DNA from: Chitinophagaceae bacterium
GTDB taxonomy: Bacteria; Bacteroidota; Bacteroidia; Chitinophagales; Chitinophagaceae
Assembly: GCA_026415715.1 (NCBI GenBank)
Contig: JAOAGO010000015.1
Span: 1-61,266 of the forward strand
DNA: 61,266 nucleotides
Reading direction: 5' to 3'
Shown here: one piece after another, positions 43,177 through 52,815 of the stretch
How positions within the stretch are numbered: the first letter of the stretch is position 1
How the letters are laid out: each line of letters starts with the position of its first letter
Notes under the pieces: model-generated
Database searches by the model: none
Seen by the model: the letters and a program-made list of their open reading frames with translations, nothing else
Told to the model about the DNA's origin: nothing
Made by a program: the position numbers and the translations under genes

Positions 43177-45307
43177 AAAGTTTTATTATGACAATAAGAT
43201 TGTAAAAGCCTTCGGCATAGCAACCGTTGTATTTGGCATAGTTGGCATGCTGGCGGGCCTTTGGTCTGCCATTCAGATTTATTTTCCGGCAGCCAGCCTT
43301 AATCTTCCGGCTACCACCTTTGGGCGGCTAAGGCCTCTGCATACCAATGCAATAATTTTTGCCTTTGTGGGTAATGCCACTTTTGCCGGCGTGTACTATT
43401 CATTACAACGCCTGTGTAAAACCCGGATGTGGAGCGATACTTTGAGTTGGATTAACTTCTGGGGGTGGCAGGCCATCATTGTGGCAGCAGCCATCACTTT
43501 GCCTATGGGAAAAACGACAGGAAAAGAATATGCCGAACTGGAATGGCCTATTGATATTGCCATTGCTGTTGTGTGGGTAGTATTCGGAATTAACATGTTT
43601 GGCACCCTGCTGAACAGAAGAGTAAAACACATTTATGTAGCCATCTGGTTTTACATCGCCACTTGGGTAACGGTGGCTATGCTTCACATTGTCAACTCCA
43701 TCGAGCTTCCTGTTTCGGCATTGAAAAGCTATAGCTGGTATGCCGGCGTGCAGGATGCTCTTGTTCAGTGGTGGTACGGACATAATGCCGTAGCTTTTTT
43801 CCTAACCACACCCGTACTGGGTCTTATGTATTACTTTCTTCCGAAAGCCGCTAACCGGCCAGTGTACTCCTACCGCCTCTCCATCATACATTTCTGGGCA
43901 TTGATATTTATCTATATCTGGGCAGGCCCTCACCACTTGTTATATACTGCATTGCCCGACTGGGCTCAGTCGCTGGGAACCGTGTTTTCCGTAATGCTGA
44001 TAGCCCCCAGCTGGGGCGGAATGCTTAACGGACTCTTCACCTTGCGAGGTGCATGGGATAAAGTGAGAGAAGACCCCGTGTTGAAGTTCATGGTCGTTTC
44101 CGTCACCTGTTACGGTATGGCCACCTTTGAAGGGCCGATGCTGAGCCTTAAAAACGTAAATGCCATATCGCATTTCAGCGATTGGACTATAGGCCATGCA
44201 CATATAGGCGGAATGGGGTGGAACGGTTTTCTGGCGTTTGCTATTTTATATTATTTGGTGCCCAAACTCTGGGGTACAAACTTATACTCAAAAAAACTGG
44301 CCACACATCATTTTTGGATCGGAACCATAGGTATTGTATTGTACGCTATTCCTATGTACTGGGCAGGTTTTGAGCAAAGCATTATGTGGAAACAGTTTAC
44401 GCCGGAAGGACAACTGAAATTTGATTTCATGCAAACCGTAACCAATATTAAACCCATGTATTGGGCACGAAGCATTGGCGGAGGCCTTTATCTGATCGGT
44501 GTATTAATCATGGTGTATAATTTATGGAAAACCATTGCTCAGGGAAAATTCATTGCCAACGAAGAAGCCGAAGCGCCCCCGCTTGTAAAAGAACCCGGCG
44601 CCAAAAAAGTATACTGGCATCGTATTCTGGAACAAAAGCCCATGACGATGCTGGTGGTCAGTCTCATTTTGGTTTCCATTGGCGGACTGGTTCAAATTAT
44701 TCCTACTTTTCTGGTTAAATCCAACATTCCTACCATTGCCAGCGTAAAACCTTATACACCTCTTGAGCTGCAGGGCAGAGATATTTACATCAGAGAAGGT
44801 TGTCATGTTTGCCATTCACAAATGATCCGTCCGTTCCGCGATGAAGTGGCGCGGTACGGTGAGTACTCAAAAGCCGGAGAGTTTGTGTATGATCACCCGT
44901 TTCAGTGGGGCAGCAAAAGAACCGGGCCCGACCTGGCACGGGAAGGCGCTGATAAAAACCGAAGACCGAATTCATGGCATTATAATCACATGTACGACCC
45001 CACCTCTACATCTCCGGGTTCGCTGATGCCCAGATATCCCTGGCTCCTGAAAAACACGTTAGATACTTCAACAACAGCCAAAAAAATAAGAGCCATGCAA
45101 ACGTTGGGTGTCCCCTACCCGAAAGGATACGACAAAATAGCGAATCAGGAATTAATGAATCAAGCCCGTGAAATTGCAGCTGATTTGAAAAAAGATAAAA
45201 TTGAAACAGCGCCTGATAAAGAAATCATTGCTTTGATAGCCTACCTGCAAAGACTGGGAAGAGATATTCAGGTCGAAACGAAAAATATTGCCGAAATAAA
45301 AAAATAA
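43166..45307 (+). CDS. ccoNO: cbb3-type cytochrome c oxidase, fused subunits I and II
   Basis: 713 residues from ATG at 43166 (MQVEKFYYDNKIVKAFGIA); an upstream frame extension lies inside ccoS. The first about 480 residues are CcoN, a haem-copper oxidase with LHTNAIIFAFVGNATFAG, WYGHNAVAFFLTTPVLG (CuB/haem ligands) and IGHAHIGGMGWNG. The last about 200 residues are CcoO with one membrane helix and the haem motif CHVCH in REGCHVCHSQMIRPFRDE. The enzyme reduces oxygen at low tension and pumps protons. The CcoN-CcoO fusion is typical of Bacteroidota. Confidence 0.96.
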   Translation: MQVEKFYYDNKIVKAFGIATVVFGIVGMLAGLWSAIQIYFPAASLNLPATTFGRLRPLHTNAIIFAFVGNATFAGVYYSLQRLCKTRMWSDTLSWINFWGWQAIIVAAAITLPMGKTTGKEYAELEWPIDIAIAVVWVVFGINMFGTLLNRRVKHIYVAIWFYIATWVTVAMLHIVNSIELPVSALKSYSWYAGVQDALVQWWYGHNAVAFFLTTPVLGLMYYFLPKAANRPVYSYRLSIIHFWALIFIYIWAGPHHLLYTALPDWAQSLGTVFSVMLIAPSWGGMLNGLFTLRGAWDKVREDPVLKFMVVSVTCYGMATFEGPMLSLKNVNAISHFSDWTIGHAHIGGMGWNGFLAFAILYYLVPKLWGTNLYSKKLATHHFWIGTIGIVLYAIPMYWAGFEQSIMWKQFTPEGQLKFDFMQTVTNIKPMYWARSIGGGLYLIGVLIMVYNLWKTIAQGKFIANEEAEAPPLVKEPGAKKVYWHRILEQKPMTMLVVSLILVSIGGLVQIIPTFLVKSNIPTIASVKPYTPLELQGRDIYIREGCHVCHSQMIRPFRDEVARYGEYSKAGEFVYDHPFQWGSKRTGPDLAREGADKNRRPNSWHYNHMYDPTSTSPGSLMPRYPWLLKNTLDTSTTAKKIRAMQTLGVPYPKGYDKIANQELMNQAREIAADLKKDKIETAPDKEIIALIAYLQRLGRDIQVETKNIAEIKK

Positions 45308-45313
45308 CGAACT

Positions 45314-45475
45314 ATGAAATTCATTCATTATCTGGAAAAAGTAAGCGGAGTGGATATTATGGGATTAACATCGCTGATGGTGTTTTTCCTGTTTTTTACT
45401 GCCGTTGCTGTTTGGCTGTTTCGTTCCCGAAAAGAAGATTTTGCGGATATAAGCCGTATTCCTTTAGATAATTAA
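45314..45475 (+). CDS. ccoQ: cbb3 oxidase small subunit CcoQ
   Basis: 53 residues, too short for many gene finders. Starts MKFIHYLEKVSGVDIMGL, has one helix (LMVFFLFFTAVAVWLF) and then RSRKEDFADISRIPLDN, matching the CcoQ/FixQ layout. It starts 6 bp after ccoNO and ends 12 bp before ccoP. It stabilises the oxidase complex. Confidence 0.88.
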   Translation: MKFIHYLEKVSGVDIMGLTSLMVFFLFFTAVAVWLFRSRKEDFADISRIPLDN

Positions 45476-45487
45476 AAAACATGTGCC

Positions 45488-46657
45488 ATGAACAAACGAA
45501 TGTTTCTGAAATACAGCTCGCTTATCCTCTGTTCCGTGTTTTTGTTTTATCCGCTAAATGCACTCGCCATGAATACATTGTCACTTTTCAACAACTCCAT
45601 TGCCTTGCTGATGATAGGAATGATGATTGTGTTGCTGATAATCATCGGCATCATGGCCAATGTATTAATCGGAGCGGCAAATCTGAAAATGAAACAACGG
45701 AAATTACAGAATAATAAGAAGATGATGCAGACCGTTTCGATGTTTGTGTTCACGATGTTGACTTCTTCTTTGTGGGCTCAGGATGGCGGCTCGGTGGCAC
45801 AGGATAGCTCCACCGCCAGAACCATTACCGGCATGCAGCCTTTTACCTTTTATCTGATGGTGGCCATCATAATGGCCGAACTGGCAATCATTATTGCCCT
45901 GTTGATTAATATTAAATTTCTGCTCAGCCGCGAAGTAAAAAAGCTCAGCGAAGCCGAAGCCGTGAGCACGGAGGGCTTATTGGCTGTCGAAAAAATCAAA
46001 GCCGAACGGTTAAGCTGGTGGGATCGGTTTAACAAGTTTGTTCCCTTATCCCGTGAAGCTGAGCTGGATCTGGGTCACGAGTATGATGGTATCCGGGAAC
46101 TGAACAACAAACTCCCTCCCTGGTGGTTGTATGGATTTTATGTAACCATACTGTTTTCTGTCATATATATGTGGCGGTATCATGTATCCCACTCGGGTCC
46201 CTCCAGCGCCGAAGAATATGAAATAGCCGTTGCCAAAGCAGAGAAAAAAATTCAGGAATATCTGAAAAAGAAAGGCGAATCGGTTGATGAAAATAACGTC
46301 ACTTTACTCACTTCTGCTGAAGACCTGGCTGCCGGAAAAGCCATTTTTACCGATCCTGCAAAATGTGTGGCTTGTCATGGAGCAGATGGCGGTGGAAATG
46401 CCATAGGCCCTAACCTGACGGACGATTACTGGATTTACGGCGGCAGCATAAAAGACATTTTTAAAACCATTAAATACGGTACCAACAAAGGAATGCGGGC
46501 ATGGAAAGATGACTTGTCGCCAAAACAAATAGCTCAGGTATCCAGCTATATCAAATCACTCAGAGGAACCAAACCGGACAATCCCAGAGAGCCTCAGGGT
46601 ACTTTATACATAGACGAAGCACCGCCGGCGGATACTTCAGCACAGTCAAAAAAATAA
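45488..46657 (+). CDS. ccoP: cbb3 oxidase subunit III (CcoP), single-haem type
   Basis: 389 residues. Unlike classic CcoP there is a long N-terminal part with about three hydrophobic segments (to residue 145). Then comes the FixP_N region with its helix (LPPWWLYGFYVTILFSVIYMW) and one cytochrome c domain with CVACHGADG and the axial Met candidate in NKGMRAWKDDLSP. Only one CxxCH is present; proteobacterial CcoP has two. The protein passes electrons to CcoNO in the periplasm. Confidence 0.92.
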   Translation: MNKRMFLKYSSLILCSVFLFYPLNALAMNTLSLFNNSIALLMIGMMIVLLIIIGIMANVLIGAANLKMKQRKLQNNKKMMQTVSMFVFTMLTSSLWAQDGGSVAQDSSTARTITGMQPFTFYLMVAIIMAELAIIIALLINIKFLLSREVKKLSEAEAVSTEGLLAVEKIKAERLSWWDRFNKFVPLSREAELDLGHEYDGIRELNNKLPPWWLYGFYVTILFSVIYMWRYHVSHSGPSSAEEYEIAVAKAEKKIQEYLKKKGESVDENNVTLLTSAEDLAAGKAIFTDPAKCVACHGADGGGNAIGPNLTDDYWIYGGSIKDIFKTIKYGTNKGMRAWKDDLSPKQIAQVSSYIKSLRGTKPDNPREPQGTLYIDEAPPADTSAQSKK

Positions 46658-46669
46658 AAACCAAATAAA

Positions 46670-48115
46670 ATGACAACCACGGAAACAAAACAAAAGAAAG
46701 AGATAAACGAAATGCCGGAGTCGTTCCGCGACAGGATAGCCACGGTGGATGCTAAAGGAAAAAGAAAGTGGATTTATGCCCAAAAACCCGAAGGAAAATT
46801 TTACCGAATCCGCACTATCGTTAGCTGGTTTTTCTTTGCTTTGTTTTTTACGCTTCCGTTTATAAAGGTAAACGGCAGGCCTTTGTTTCTGATCAATATT
46901 CCCGAAGCAAAATTTATCATTTTCGGAAAAATCTTCTGGCCGCAGGATTTCTTCATTTTCGGCTTGATCATGGTCACATTTGTCATTTTTATTGTGCTGT
47001 TCACTTCGGCCTTCGGAAGATTGTTTTGCGGATGGGTTTGTCCGCAAACCATTTTTATGGAAATGCTGTTTCGCAAAATTGAATATGCCATTCTGGGAAG
47101 TGCCGCCCAACAAAAATTATTGGATCAATCGCCATGGACGAAAGAAAAAATCCTGAAAAAAGGACTCAAACATATCGTCTTCTTTGCGGTTTCTTTTGTG
47201 ATTGCCAATTTTTTTCTTTCCTATATCATCGGTATGGACAGATTGCTGGACATGATCCGGCAACCTGTCGGGCAGCATTTCTGGACGTTGGCCGGGCTGC
47301 TTTTGTTTACAACGGTATTTTATTTTGTGTATACTTTCTTCAGAGAACAGGCCTGTACTGTGGTTTGTCCTTATGGAAGGCTGCAAAGTGTGTTGTTTGA
47401 CAGAAATTCCATGATTGTAGCCTATGACTACAAAAGAGGTGAACCTCGTGCCAAATTCAGAAAAGACAAACCAAAAGATGAAAACACAGGCGATTGTATT
47501 GATTGCTTTCAGTGTGTAAAGGTATGCCCCACCGGCATTGATATCCGCAACGGCGTACAAATGGAATGCGTAGCCTGTACCGCCTGCATAGACGCCTGCG
47601 ATAAAATGATGGAAGCCGTTGGCCGCCCCAAAGGATTAATTCGTTATGCTTCAGAAAACGGCATTGCGGAAGGAAAAAAACTGCAATATACCGGACGAAT
47701 GAAATTTTATACCGTGCTGCTTGTGATACTGAGCGGAATTTTAATTACCTTATTGCTCAGCCGAAAGGATGTTGACGGAACAATTATCCGCACCAAAGGG
47801 CTTGTATATCAGGAAAGAGGCGCCGACAGCTTATCCAACCTCTTTAACATTAAAATCATCAATAAAACCTTTGAGCCCATTCCCGTTACCTTAAAGCTGG
47901 AAGGAGATGCGGCCAACGTGGGCCGAATAGAAACCGTGGGTTCCGGCATCATAAATCTGAAAGCCGAAGACCAGGCCGTAGGCTCATTTTTTGTCGTTCT
48001 GCCGAAACATTTTGTGAAAGAAACAAAAATCAGAATCAAAGTAGGCCTGTATCAGGGAAACAAAAAAATTACGGCGCTGCCTACAAACTTTATCGGTCCT
48101 TTTCGCTTTAACTAA
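46670..48115 (+). CDS. ccoG: CcoG (FixG/RdxA) membrane ferredoxin-like protein
   Basis: 481 residues. About five helices, the FCGWVCPQTIF motif near residue 122, CTVVCPYGRLQ, and two 4Fe-4S motifs in the cytoplasmic loop (CIDCFQCVKVCPTGID and CVACTACIDACDKM). A C-terminal periplasmic Ig-like domain follows from residue 390. CcoG has been linked to reduction of copper for oxidase assembly. Confidence 0.94.
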   Translation: MTTTETKQKKEINEMPESFRDRIATVDAKGKRKWIYAQKPEGKFYRIRTIVSWFFFALFFTLPFIKVNGRPLFLINIPEAKFIIFGKIFWPQDFFIFGLIMVTFVIFIVLFTSAFGRLFCGWVCPQTIFMEMLFRKIEYAILGSAAQQKLLDQSPWTKEKILKKGLKHIVFFAVSFVIANFFLSYIIGMDRLLDMIRQPVGQHFWTLAGLLLFTTVFYFVYTFFREQACTVVCPYGRLQSVLFDRNSMIVAYDYKRGEPRAKFRKDKPKDENTGDCIDCFQCVKVCPTGIDIRNGVQMECVACTACIDACDKMMEAVGRPKGLIRYASENGIAEGKKLQYTGRMKFYTVLLVILSGILITLLLSRKDVDGTIIRTKGLVYQERGADSLSNLFNIKIINKTFEPIPVTLKLEGDAANVGRIETVGSGIINLKAEDQAVGSFFVVLPKHFVKETKIRIKVGLYQGNKKITALPTNFIGPFRFN

Positions 48116-48127
48116 ATCGCTGCATGT

Positions 48128-48568
48128 ATGAACTGGGGTCATAAACTGATACTTGCTTTTTCGGCTTTTGCCATCTTCATCCTGTTTATGGTGTATAAAA
48201 TCATGAACACCAATTTTGATATGGTGGAAAATGACTACTACAAACAGGAACTCATGTATCAGAAAAAAATTGAGGCATATCAAAACGCCAATGCACTGAC
48301 GCAAAAAATAAAAGTAACGGTCCGGGATGAAGAAGTTGTCTTACAGTTTCCGCCCGAACTCATCAACAAACCCCTTACCGGCGACGCCTGGTTTTACTGC
48401 GCATATGATAAGACTCAGGATAAAAAATTCAGATTAAATACCGATAAAAACGGAATGCAGCTTTTTGCCATTAACCAGCTCGGTCCGGTCAATTATACCC
48501 TTAAGCTTTCGTGGAATGACGGGGATAAAAATTATTATACCGAAATACCCGTAAATCTTATGAAATGA
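48128..48568 (+). CDS. ccoH: FixH/CcoH family protein
   Basis: 146 residues: an N-terminal helix (WGHKLILAFSAFAIFILFMVY), then VENDYYKQELMYQKKIEAYQNA and a beta-rich periplasmic domain, the FixH layout. It assists late assembly of the cbb3 complex. It overlaps the next gene by 4 bp (ATGA). Confidence 0.9.
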   Translation: MNWGHKLILAFSAFAIFILFMVYKIMNTNFDMVENDYYKQELMYQKKIEAYQNANALTQKIKVTVRDEEVVLQFPPELINKPLTGDAWFYCAYDKTQDKKFRLNTDKNGMQLFAINQLGPVNYTLKLSWNDGDKNYYTEIPVNLMK

Positions 48569-49278
48569 TTTCTGCTGCATTAATAGGAGGTTTGTTGATG
48601 GGACTGGCCGGCAGTCTGCATTGCGCCGGAATGTGCGGGCCGTTGGTTTTCATGTTACCTATCCCGAATCATTCGTTTATACCAAAAGTAACCTTGATTT
48701 TCTTATATCATGGCGGAAGAATTATAATCTATTCCCTGGGCGGACTTTTGGCCGGGCTTTTGGGAAGAAGTTTTCTGAATGCAGAATTTCAGCAAGGCAT
48801 TTCAATAGTAGCCGGTTCGGCAATGATTTTATTTTCCATGTTTTATTTCAAAAAAAACTATCAGCTAAAAGTTCCGGTTTTGAAATATTGGTATCATCGC
48901 ATTCAGGCCCGCATAGTTCATTTGCTTCGCACCCCGCTGAGCGGATTTTCTGCTTTTGCTCTTGGCATGGCTAATGCATTGTTGCCCTGCGGATGGGTTT
49001 ATATGGCGCTTCTTTCATCATTAGCTTTTATCAGGCCTGAGGAAAGCACTTTGTTTATGGCCATGTTTGGCGCAGGTACACTTCCACTGATGCTGATGAT
49101 TTCTCTGGCAGGGGCTCTGATAAAACCCGAATTAAAATTGAATCTGAAAAAAATAGCTCCCGTAGCCATATCTCTTGTGGGAGTGTTGCTGATTTTAAGA
49201 GGGCTCAATCTCGGAATTCCCTTTCTGAGCCCGCATATCCCCGTTGCAGGCGAGGAGGTACAACACTGTACTCCCTGA
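48565..49278 (+). CDS. TauE/SafE (DsbD_2-like) membrane protein of the cco cluster
   Basis: 237 residues, six predicted helices. The first helix carries GLAGSLHCAGMCGPLVFMLP and the fourth NALLPCGWVYMALLSS, pairs of conserved Cys/Pro typical of the DsbD_2/UreH-like group. This family member is routinely the last gene of Bacteroidota cbb3 clusters and probably helps copper or thiol supply for the oxidase. The histidine and cysteine in the HCAGMC segment could bind metal. Confidence 0.88.
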   Translation: MISAALIGGLLMGLAGSLHCAGMCGPLVFMLPIPNHSFIPKVTLIFLYHGGRIIIYSLGGLLAGLLGRSFLNAEFQQGISIVAGSAMILFSMFYFKKNYQLKVPVLKYWYHRIQARIVHLLRTPLSGFSAFALGMANALLPCGWVYMALLSSLAFIRPEESTLFMAMFGAGTLPLMLMISLAGALIKPELKLNLKKIAPVAISLVGVLLILRGLNLGIPFLSPHIPVAGEEVQHCTP

Positions 49279-49301
49279 TTCCGGAATAAATCATCGGAAA
49301 G

Positions 49302-49346
49302 ACTGACTAAAATCAGCAATCCGGAAAAGAACGCAACATACTTTTA
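49302..49346 (+). promoter_or_regulatory. CRP/FNR-type site and -7 box for a candidate small RNA
   Basis: ACTGACTAAAATCAGC (49302-49317, centre 49309.5) and TACTTTTA (49339-49346, centre 49342.5), offset 33 bp. The same spacing is seen at the RIC promoter. The box is identical to the ccoS -7 box. Confidence 0.7.
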
Positions 49347-49349
49347 TCG

Positions 49350-49432
49350 AAGATTCCACAACACATAGTCCAGGTGTTATTGTTGGTTTTTGTTTCTGTG
49401 GTCAACCCCCGGCTCTCCGGGGGTTCTTTTTT
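49350..49432 (+). ncRNA. Candidate CRP/FNR-controlled small RNA
   Basis: From the predicted start near 49350 to the terminator T run at 49432 the transcript would be about 83 nt. It contains no reading frame of note. It can form AACAC/GTGTT (49360-49378 region), a longer-range CCACA/TGTGG pairing, and a strong terminator stem (AACCCCC/GGGGGTT). A separate perfect -7 box for the next gene begins after it, so this is unlikely to be just a leader. FNR-dependent sRNAs such as FnrS are known in enterobacteria; this would be an independent case. Expression is unproven. Confidence 0.55.
49404..49432 (+). terminator. Strong intrinsic terminator of the candidate small RNA
   Basis: AACCCCC (49404-49410) and GGGGGTT (49419-49425) form a 7-bp stem with an 8-nt loop, followed by CTTTTTT. 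Confidence 0.88.
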
Positions 49433-49445
49433 GCCCGAAATGCAA

Positions 49446-49453
49446 TAATTTTG
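49446..49453 (+). promoter_or_regulatory. -7 box for the small lipoprotein gene
   Basis: TAATTTTG, perfect TAnnTTTG, ending 4 bp before the ATG at 49458, so the mRNA would be leaderless or nearly so. Confidence 0.5.
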
Positions 49454-49457
49454 AGCA

Positions 49458-49832
49458 ATGAACAGGGTTACTGTATTATTTACCCTTTTATTTTTCATCA
49501 GTTGTTCCAAATCTAAAGACAACAGAGATACCCGTCCGCCCGTTGTAACCATCCAGTCACCCCAAAACGGCCAGGTATTCGGGCCCGATACTTTATTTGA
49601 AATAAAAGGCCTGGCCGAGGATAATGAATCCCTGGGAATTATTCATATCCATGTTATCAACAAAAACACCGGCGCGTTGTTGTTAGACGTTCATATTTAT
49701 CCTTCTTCTAAAAATGCCGCCTTTAGCCAAAAGCTAATTTCGCAAAGCGGCATCAATTATAAAATTCAGGTTTTGGCCCGCGACAGGGAAGCCAACGAAG
49801 GCTCAGCCTCGGCGGAAGTAAGTTGCAATTGA
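49458..49832 (+). CDS. Small lipoprotein with Ig-like domain
   Basis: 124 residues. Lipoprotein signal with lipobox FISC (Cys16), then [25 protein letters not shown], the opening of an Ig/cadherin-like beta-sandwich seen in DUF4625-type Bacteroidota lipoproteins. It ends ASAEVSCN. Function unknown. Its 3' end is close to trmD (15 bp). Confidence 0.72.
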   Translation: MNRVTVLFTLLFFISCSKSKDNRDTRPPVVTIQSPQNGQVFGPDTLFEIKGLAEDNESLGIIHIHVINKNTGALLLDVHIYPSSKNAAFSQKLISQSGINYKIQVLARDREANEGSASAEVSCN

Positions 49833-49846
49833 AAAGTCTTTTCGCC

Positions 49847-50530
49847 ATGCACATTGATATTCTTACCGTATTGCCTGAATTGCTGGAGAGTCCTTTGCGT
49901 CACAGCATCCTGAAAAGAGCGCAGGAAAAAGGATTACTTTCCGTCAAAATACATCAGCTGAGAAAATGGGCCGTAAACGAGTACGGACAGGTAGATGATT
50001 ATCAATACGGCGGCGGAGCAGGTATGGTTATCATGTGTGAACCGCTGGCCAAAGCTATTGAAGAACTTTCGGCAGCCGCCCCTTATGATGAAATAATTTA
50101 CCTTACGCCGGACGGAGAACGATTCAGTCAGAAAATGGCAAATGCCTTATCGCTGAAACAACGCCTGCTTTTGATTTGCGGACATTACAAAGGCATTGAC
50201 CAACGTATCCGCGATCATTTGGTAACCCGGGAAATCTCTATCGGCGATTATGTGCTCAGCGGCGGCGAACTGCCTGCCGCCGTGCTGGTGGATGCCGTGG
50301 GCAGGCTTTTGCCCGGCGTGTTGAACGATGAAACCTCTGCCCTGACCGATTCTTATCAGGATAATCTGCTGGCTCCGCCCGTTTATACCAGGCCTGCAGA
50401 CTTCAGAGGTTGGAAAGTGCCCGATGTGCTGCTCAGCGGCGACCCCAAAAAAATAGAAGAATGGAGATACGAACAGGCGCTTATCCGTACAAAACAAAAA
50501 AGGCCCGACCTGCTCAAAGAAGAAGAATGA
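49847..50530 (+). CDS. trmD: tRNA (guanine-37-N1)-methyltransferase
   Basis: About 227 residues from ATG at 49847 ([13 protein letters not shown]). SPOUT-class knot motifs are clear: [27 protein letters not shown], and [21 protein letters not shown]. It methylates G37 of tRNAs with a G at 36 using SAM, preventing +1 frameshifts. Its stop overlaps the next ATG (ATGA). It is not next to rpsP, rimM or rplS, unlike the usual arrangement. Confidence 0.94.
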   Translation: MHIDILTVLPELLESPLRHSILKRAQEKGLLSVKIHQLRKWAVNEYGQVDDYQYGGGAGMVIMCEPLAKAIEELSAAAPYDEIIYLTPDGERFSQKMANALSLKQRLLLICGHYKGIDQRIRDHLVTREISIGDYVLSGGELPAAVLVDAVGRLLPGVLNDETSALTDSYQDNLLAPPVYTRPADFRGWKVPDVLLSGDPKKIEEWRYEQALIRTKQKRPDLLKEEE

Positions 50531-52815
50531 TTGTATTGACTCAAAAACAAAACGGCCATTTCAAATTTTCGAAAACACCGGACTTATTGAAAAACACTGC
50601 CTTCATATTTGTCCTGCTTATGTTATGCTGTTCACTGCTCGGCATGTCGCAGGCCATTGACAACAGCAACTATAAAGACATCTACAAACTGCACATCCGG
50701 AAAACCGACCAGAAAATTAAAATTGACGGTGAGTTGAACGAAGAAGTTTGGCAAACCGCCGAAATGGCAACGGATTTCTGGCTCAAATTTCCCCGCGACG
50801 ATGAAAAGGCGCGGAAAAAAACGGAAGTCAGAGCCGCCTACGATAATCAGTTTCTTTACATAGCCGCAGTTTGTCACGACTCTCTGCCGCTCATTTCCTT
50901 TTCGCTGAAACGGGATTCACGCCTTCGCGAAAATGACGGATTCGGCGTGGTGATCGACCCCATGAACCGCAAAGCCAACGGATTTTACTTTTCCGTTACC
51001 GCATTCAATGCCCAGGCCGATGACCTGCTCACCGCCGGCGACGAATTTGAACTTACCTTCAGTTGGGACAATAAATGGTATTCCAAAACAAAAATTCTTC
51101 CCGATCGCTACAATGTGGAAATAGCCATTCCCTTCAAAACCCTCCGTTACGACAAAAACAACACCGTCTGGGGCATCAACTTCATCCGTAGCGACAGAAA
51201 AAGCAATCAGTTTCATACCTGGACCCGCGTACCCGTTAATTTTCCCGGCCCCGACCTGGGATATCTGGGCGCACTGGTTTGGGACACACCTCCGCCGCCG
51301 GCAGGAACCAATATTTCATTTATTCCCTATATCACCGGCACTGCAAAAGAAAACAAACTCAGAGGTCAGGGCCTTTCCGGCAGTTTCAATGCCGGAGCCG
51401 ACGCAAAAATTGCCCTCAGCTCATCCCTGAATCTCGACCTTACGGTCAATCCCGATTTTTCGCAGGTAGAAGTGGACAGGCAGGTAACCAATATTACCCG
51501 GTTCAGCATCTTCTTTCCCGAAAGAAGAAATTTTTTTCTGGAAAATGACGACCTGTTTTCTTCTTACGGAACACCTCCCGTCCGCCCCTTTTATTCCCGT
51601 CGTATCGGGCTCGACGATAAAGGAAATACCATACCCATTCTCGGCGGCTTGAGGTTAACCGGAAACGTAACGCCACAAACCCGCATCGGCCTGCTCAGCA
51701 TGCAAACGGCACAAAAAGACAAAACTCCCATGCAGAACTACTCCGCCTTTACCCTGCACCACAGAGTGTGGAAGCGCTCTTTGTTCAAAGCCTATTTTTT
51801 CAACCGCGAAGCCTTTAACGGAGATAAAAACAAGCCGGTGCCCGAAGCGGAAAAATTCGGACGTAATGCCGGCGGAGAATTCAACTACACCAACAACAAA
51901 GGAAATATTCAGGGCTGGATAGGTTATCACCATTCCATGAAACCCGGTATCCGAAACCAAAGAATGTTCTATTATTTCGGCGGCGGATATTTCGGGCGGC
52001 AATTCACCAGCTTCGTCAGCATAGATAAGATAGGTACAAACTACTACAGCGATATGGGCTTCATTCAGCGCATCCTGAATTACGATGCCGTACGCGACAC
52101 GATGATTCGCCTGGGCTATCGTTCCGTATATCACAATACTGAACTCACCTTTTTCCCGAAAAACAAAAAAATAGCCCGCATCGAACTTTCGCTCGAAAAC
52201 ACCTTTATTCACAATCCCGACGGTTCGCTCAACGAACTCGCCATAGAGCCTTCCAATACGTTTCTGTACAATAACACCAGCCGCATAGAATGGGGGCTCA
52301 GCTTCAACAAGGTCAATCTTCTTTTTCCTACGGCCTTTACCGATGCCGACCCGCTTCCCCCCGGCCCGTATCGCTTCGTTCAATTCAATGCCAGCTACGG
52401 TACCGACAACCGCAAAACCCTTGCCGCACGAATGGAAATTACCCGCGGCGGATTTTACAACGGAAACATTACCTCGCTCGAAACCCGCCTCACTTTTCGC
52501 CGCCAGCCCAAACTCACCCTCGAAGCCGGATGGGAGCTCAATGCCCTGCGCTTTCCCCAGCCCTACGGAAAAGAAGACCTTGTTCTCATCAATGCCCGGT
52601 TTGAGTACACTTTCAACACCCAAATCTTCTGGACTACCTTTTTTCAGTACAACACACAAAACAACAACATCAACATCAACAGCCGCCTTCAGTGGCGCTA
52701 CGCACCCGCCAGCGACTTCTTTCTGGTTTATACCGACAACTATTTTTCCAACCCCCTGTTCAAAAGCAAAAACAGAGCCCTTGTGTTCAAGCTCAACTAC
52801 TGGCTCAACATCTGA
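50527..52815 (+). CDS. DUF5916 outer-membrane protein with CBM9-like domain
   Basis: 762 residues from ATG at 50527, coupled to trmD. Signal peptide ([16 protein letters not shown]), a CBM9-type carbohydrate-binding domain about 55-235 ([48 protein letters not shown]), then the DUF5916 region ([32 protein letters not shown]) predicted to be a beta-barrel ending in an aromatic residue pattern. Likely a surface glycan-binding or import component. The second half has C-rich codons compared with the rest of the window. Confidence 0.84.
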   Translation: MIVLTQKQNGHFKFSKTPDLLKNTAFIFVLLMLCCSLLGMSQAIDNSNYKDIYKLHIRKTDQKIKIDGELNEEVWQTAEMATDFWLKFPRDDEKARKKTEVRAAYDNQFLYIAAVCHDSLPLISFSLKRDSRLRENDGFGVVIDPMNRKANGFYFSVTAFNAQADDLLTAGDEFELTFSWDNKWYSKTKILPDRYNVEIAIPFKTLRYDKNNTVWGINFIRSDRKSNQFHTWTRVPVNFPGPDLGYLGALVWDTPPPPAGTNISFIPYITGTAKENKLRGQGLSGSFNAGADAKIALSSSLNLDLTVNPDFSQVEVDRQVTNITRFSIFFPERRNFFLENDDLFSSYGTPPVRPFYSRRIGLDDKGNTIPILGGLRLTGNVTPQTRIGLLSMQTAQKDKTPMQNYSAFTLHHRVWKRSLFKAYFFNREAFNGDKNKPVPEAEKFGRNAGGEFNYTNNKGNIQGWIGYHHSMKPGIRNQRMFYYFGGGYFGRQFTSFVSIDKIGTNYYSDMGFIQRILNYDAVRDTMIRLGYRSVYHNTELTFFPKNKKIARIELSLENTFIHNPDGSLNELAIEPSNTFLYNNTSRIEWGLSFNKVNLLFPTAFTDADPLPPGPYRFVQFNASYGTDNRKTLAARMEITRGGFYNGNITSLETRLTFRRQPKLTLEAGWELNALRFPQPYGKEDLVLINARFEYTFNTQIFWTTFFQYNTQNNNININSRLQWRYAPASDFFLVYTDNYFSNPLFKSKNRALVFKLNYWLNI

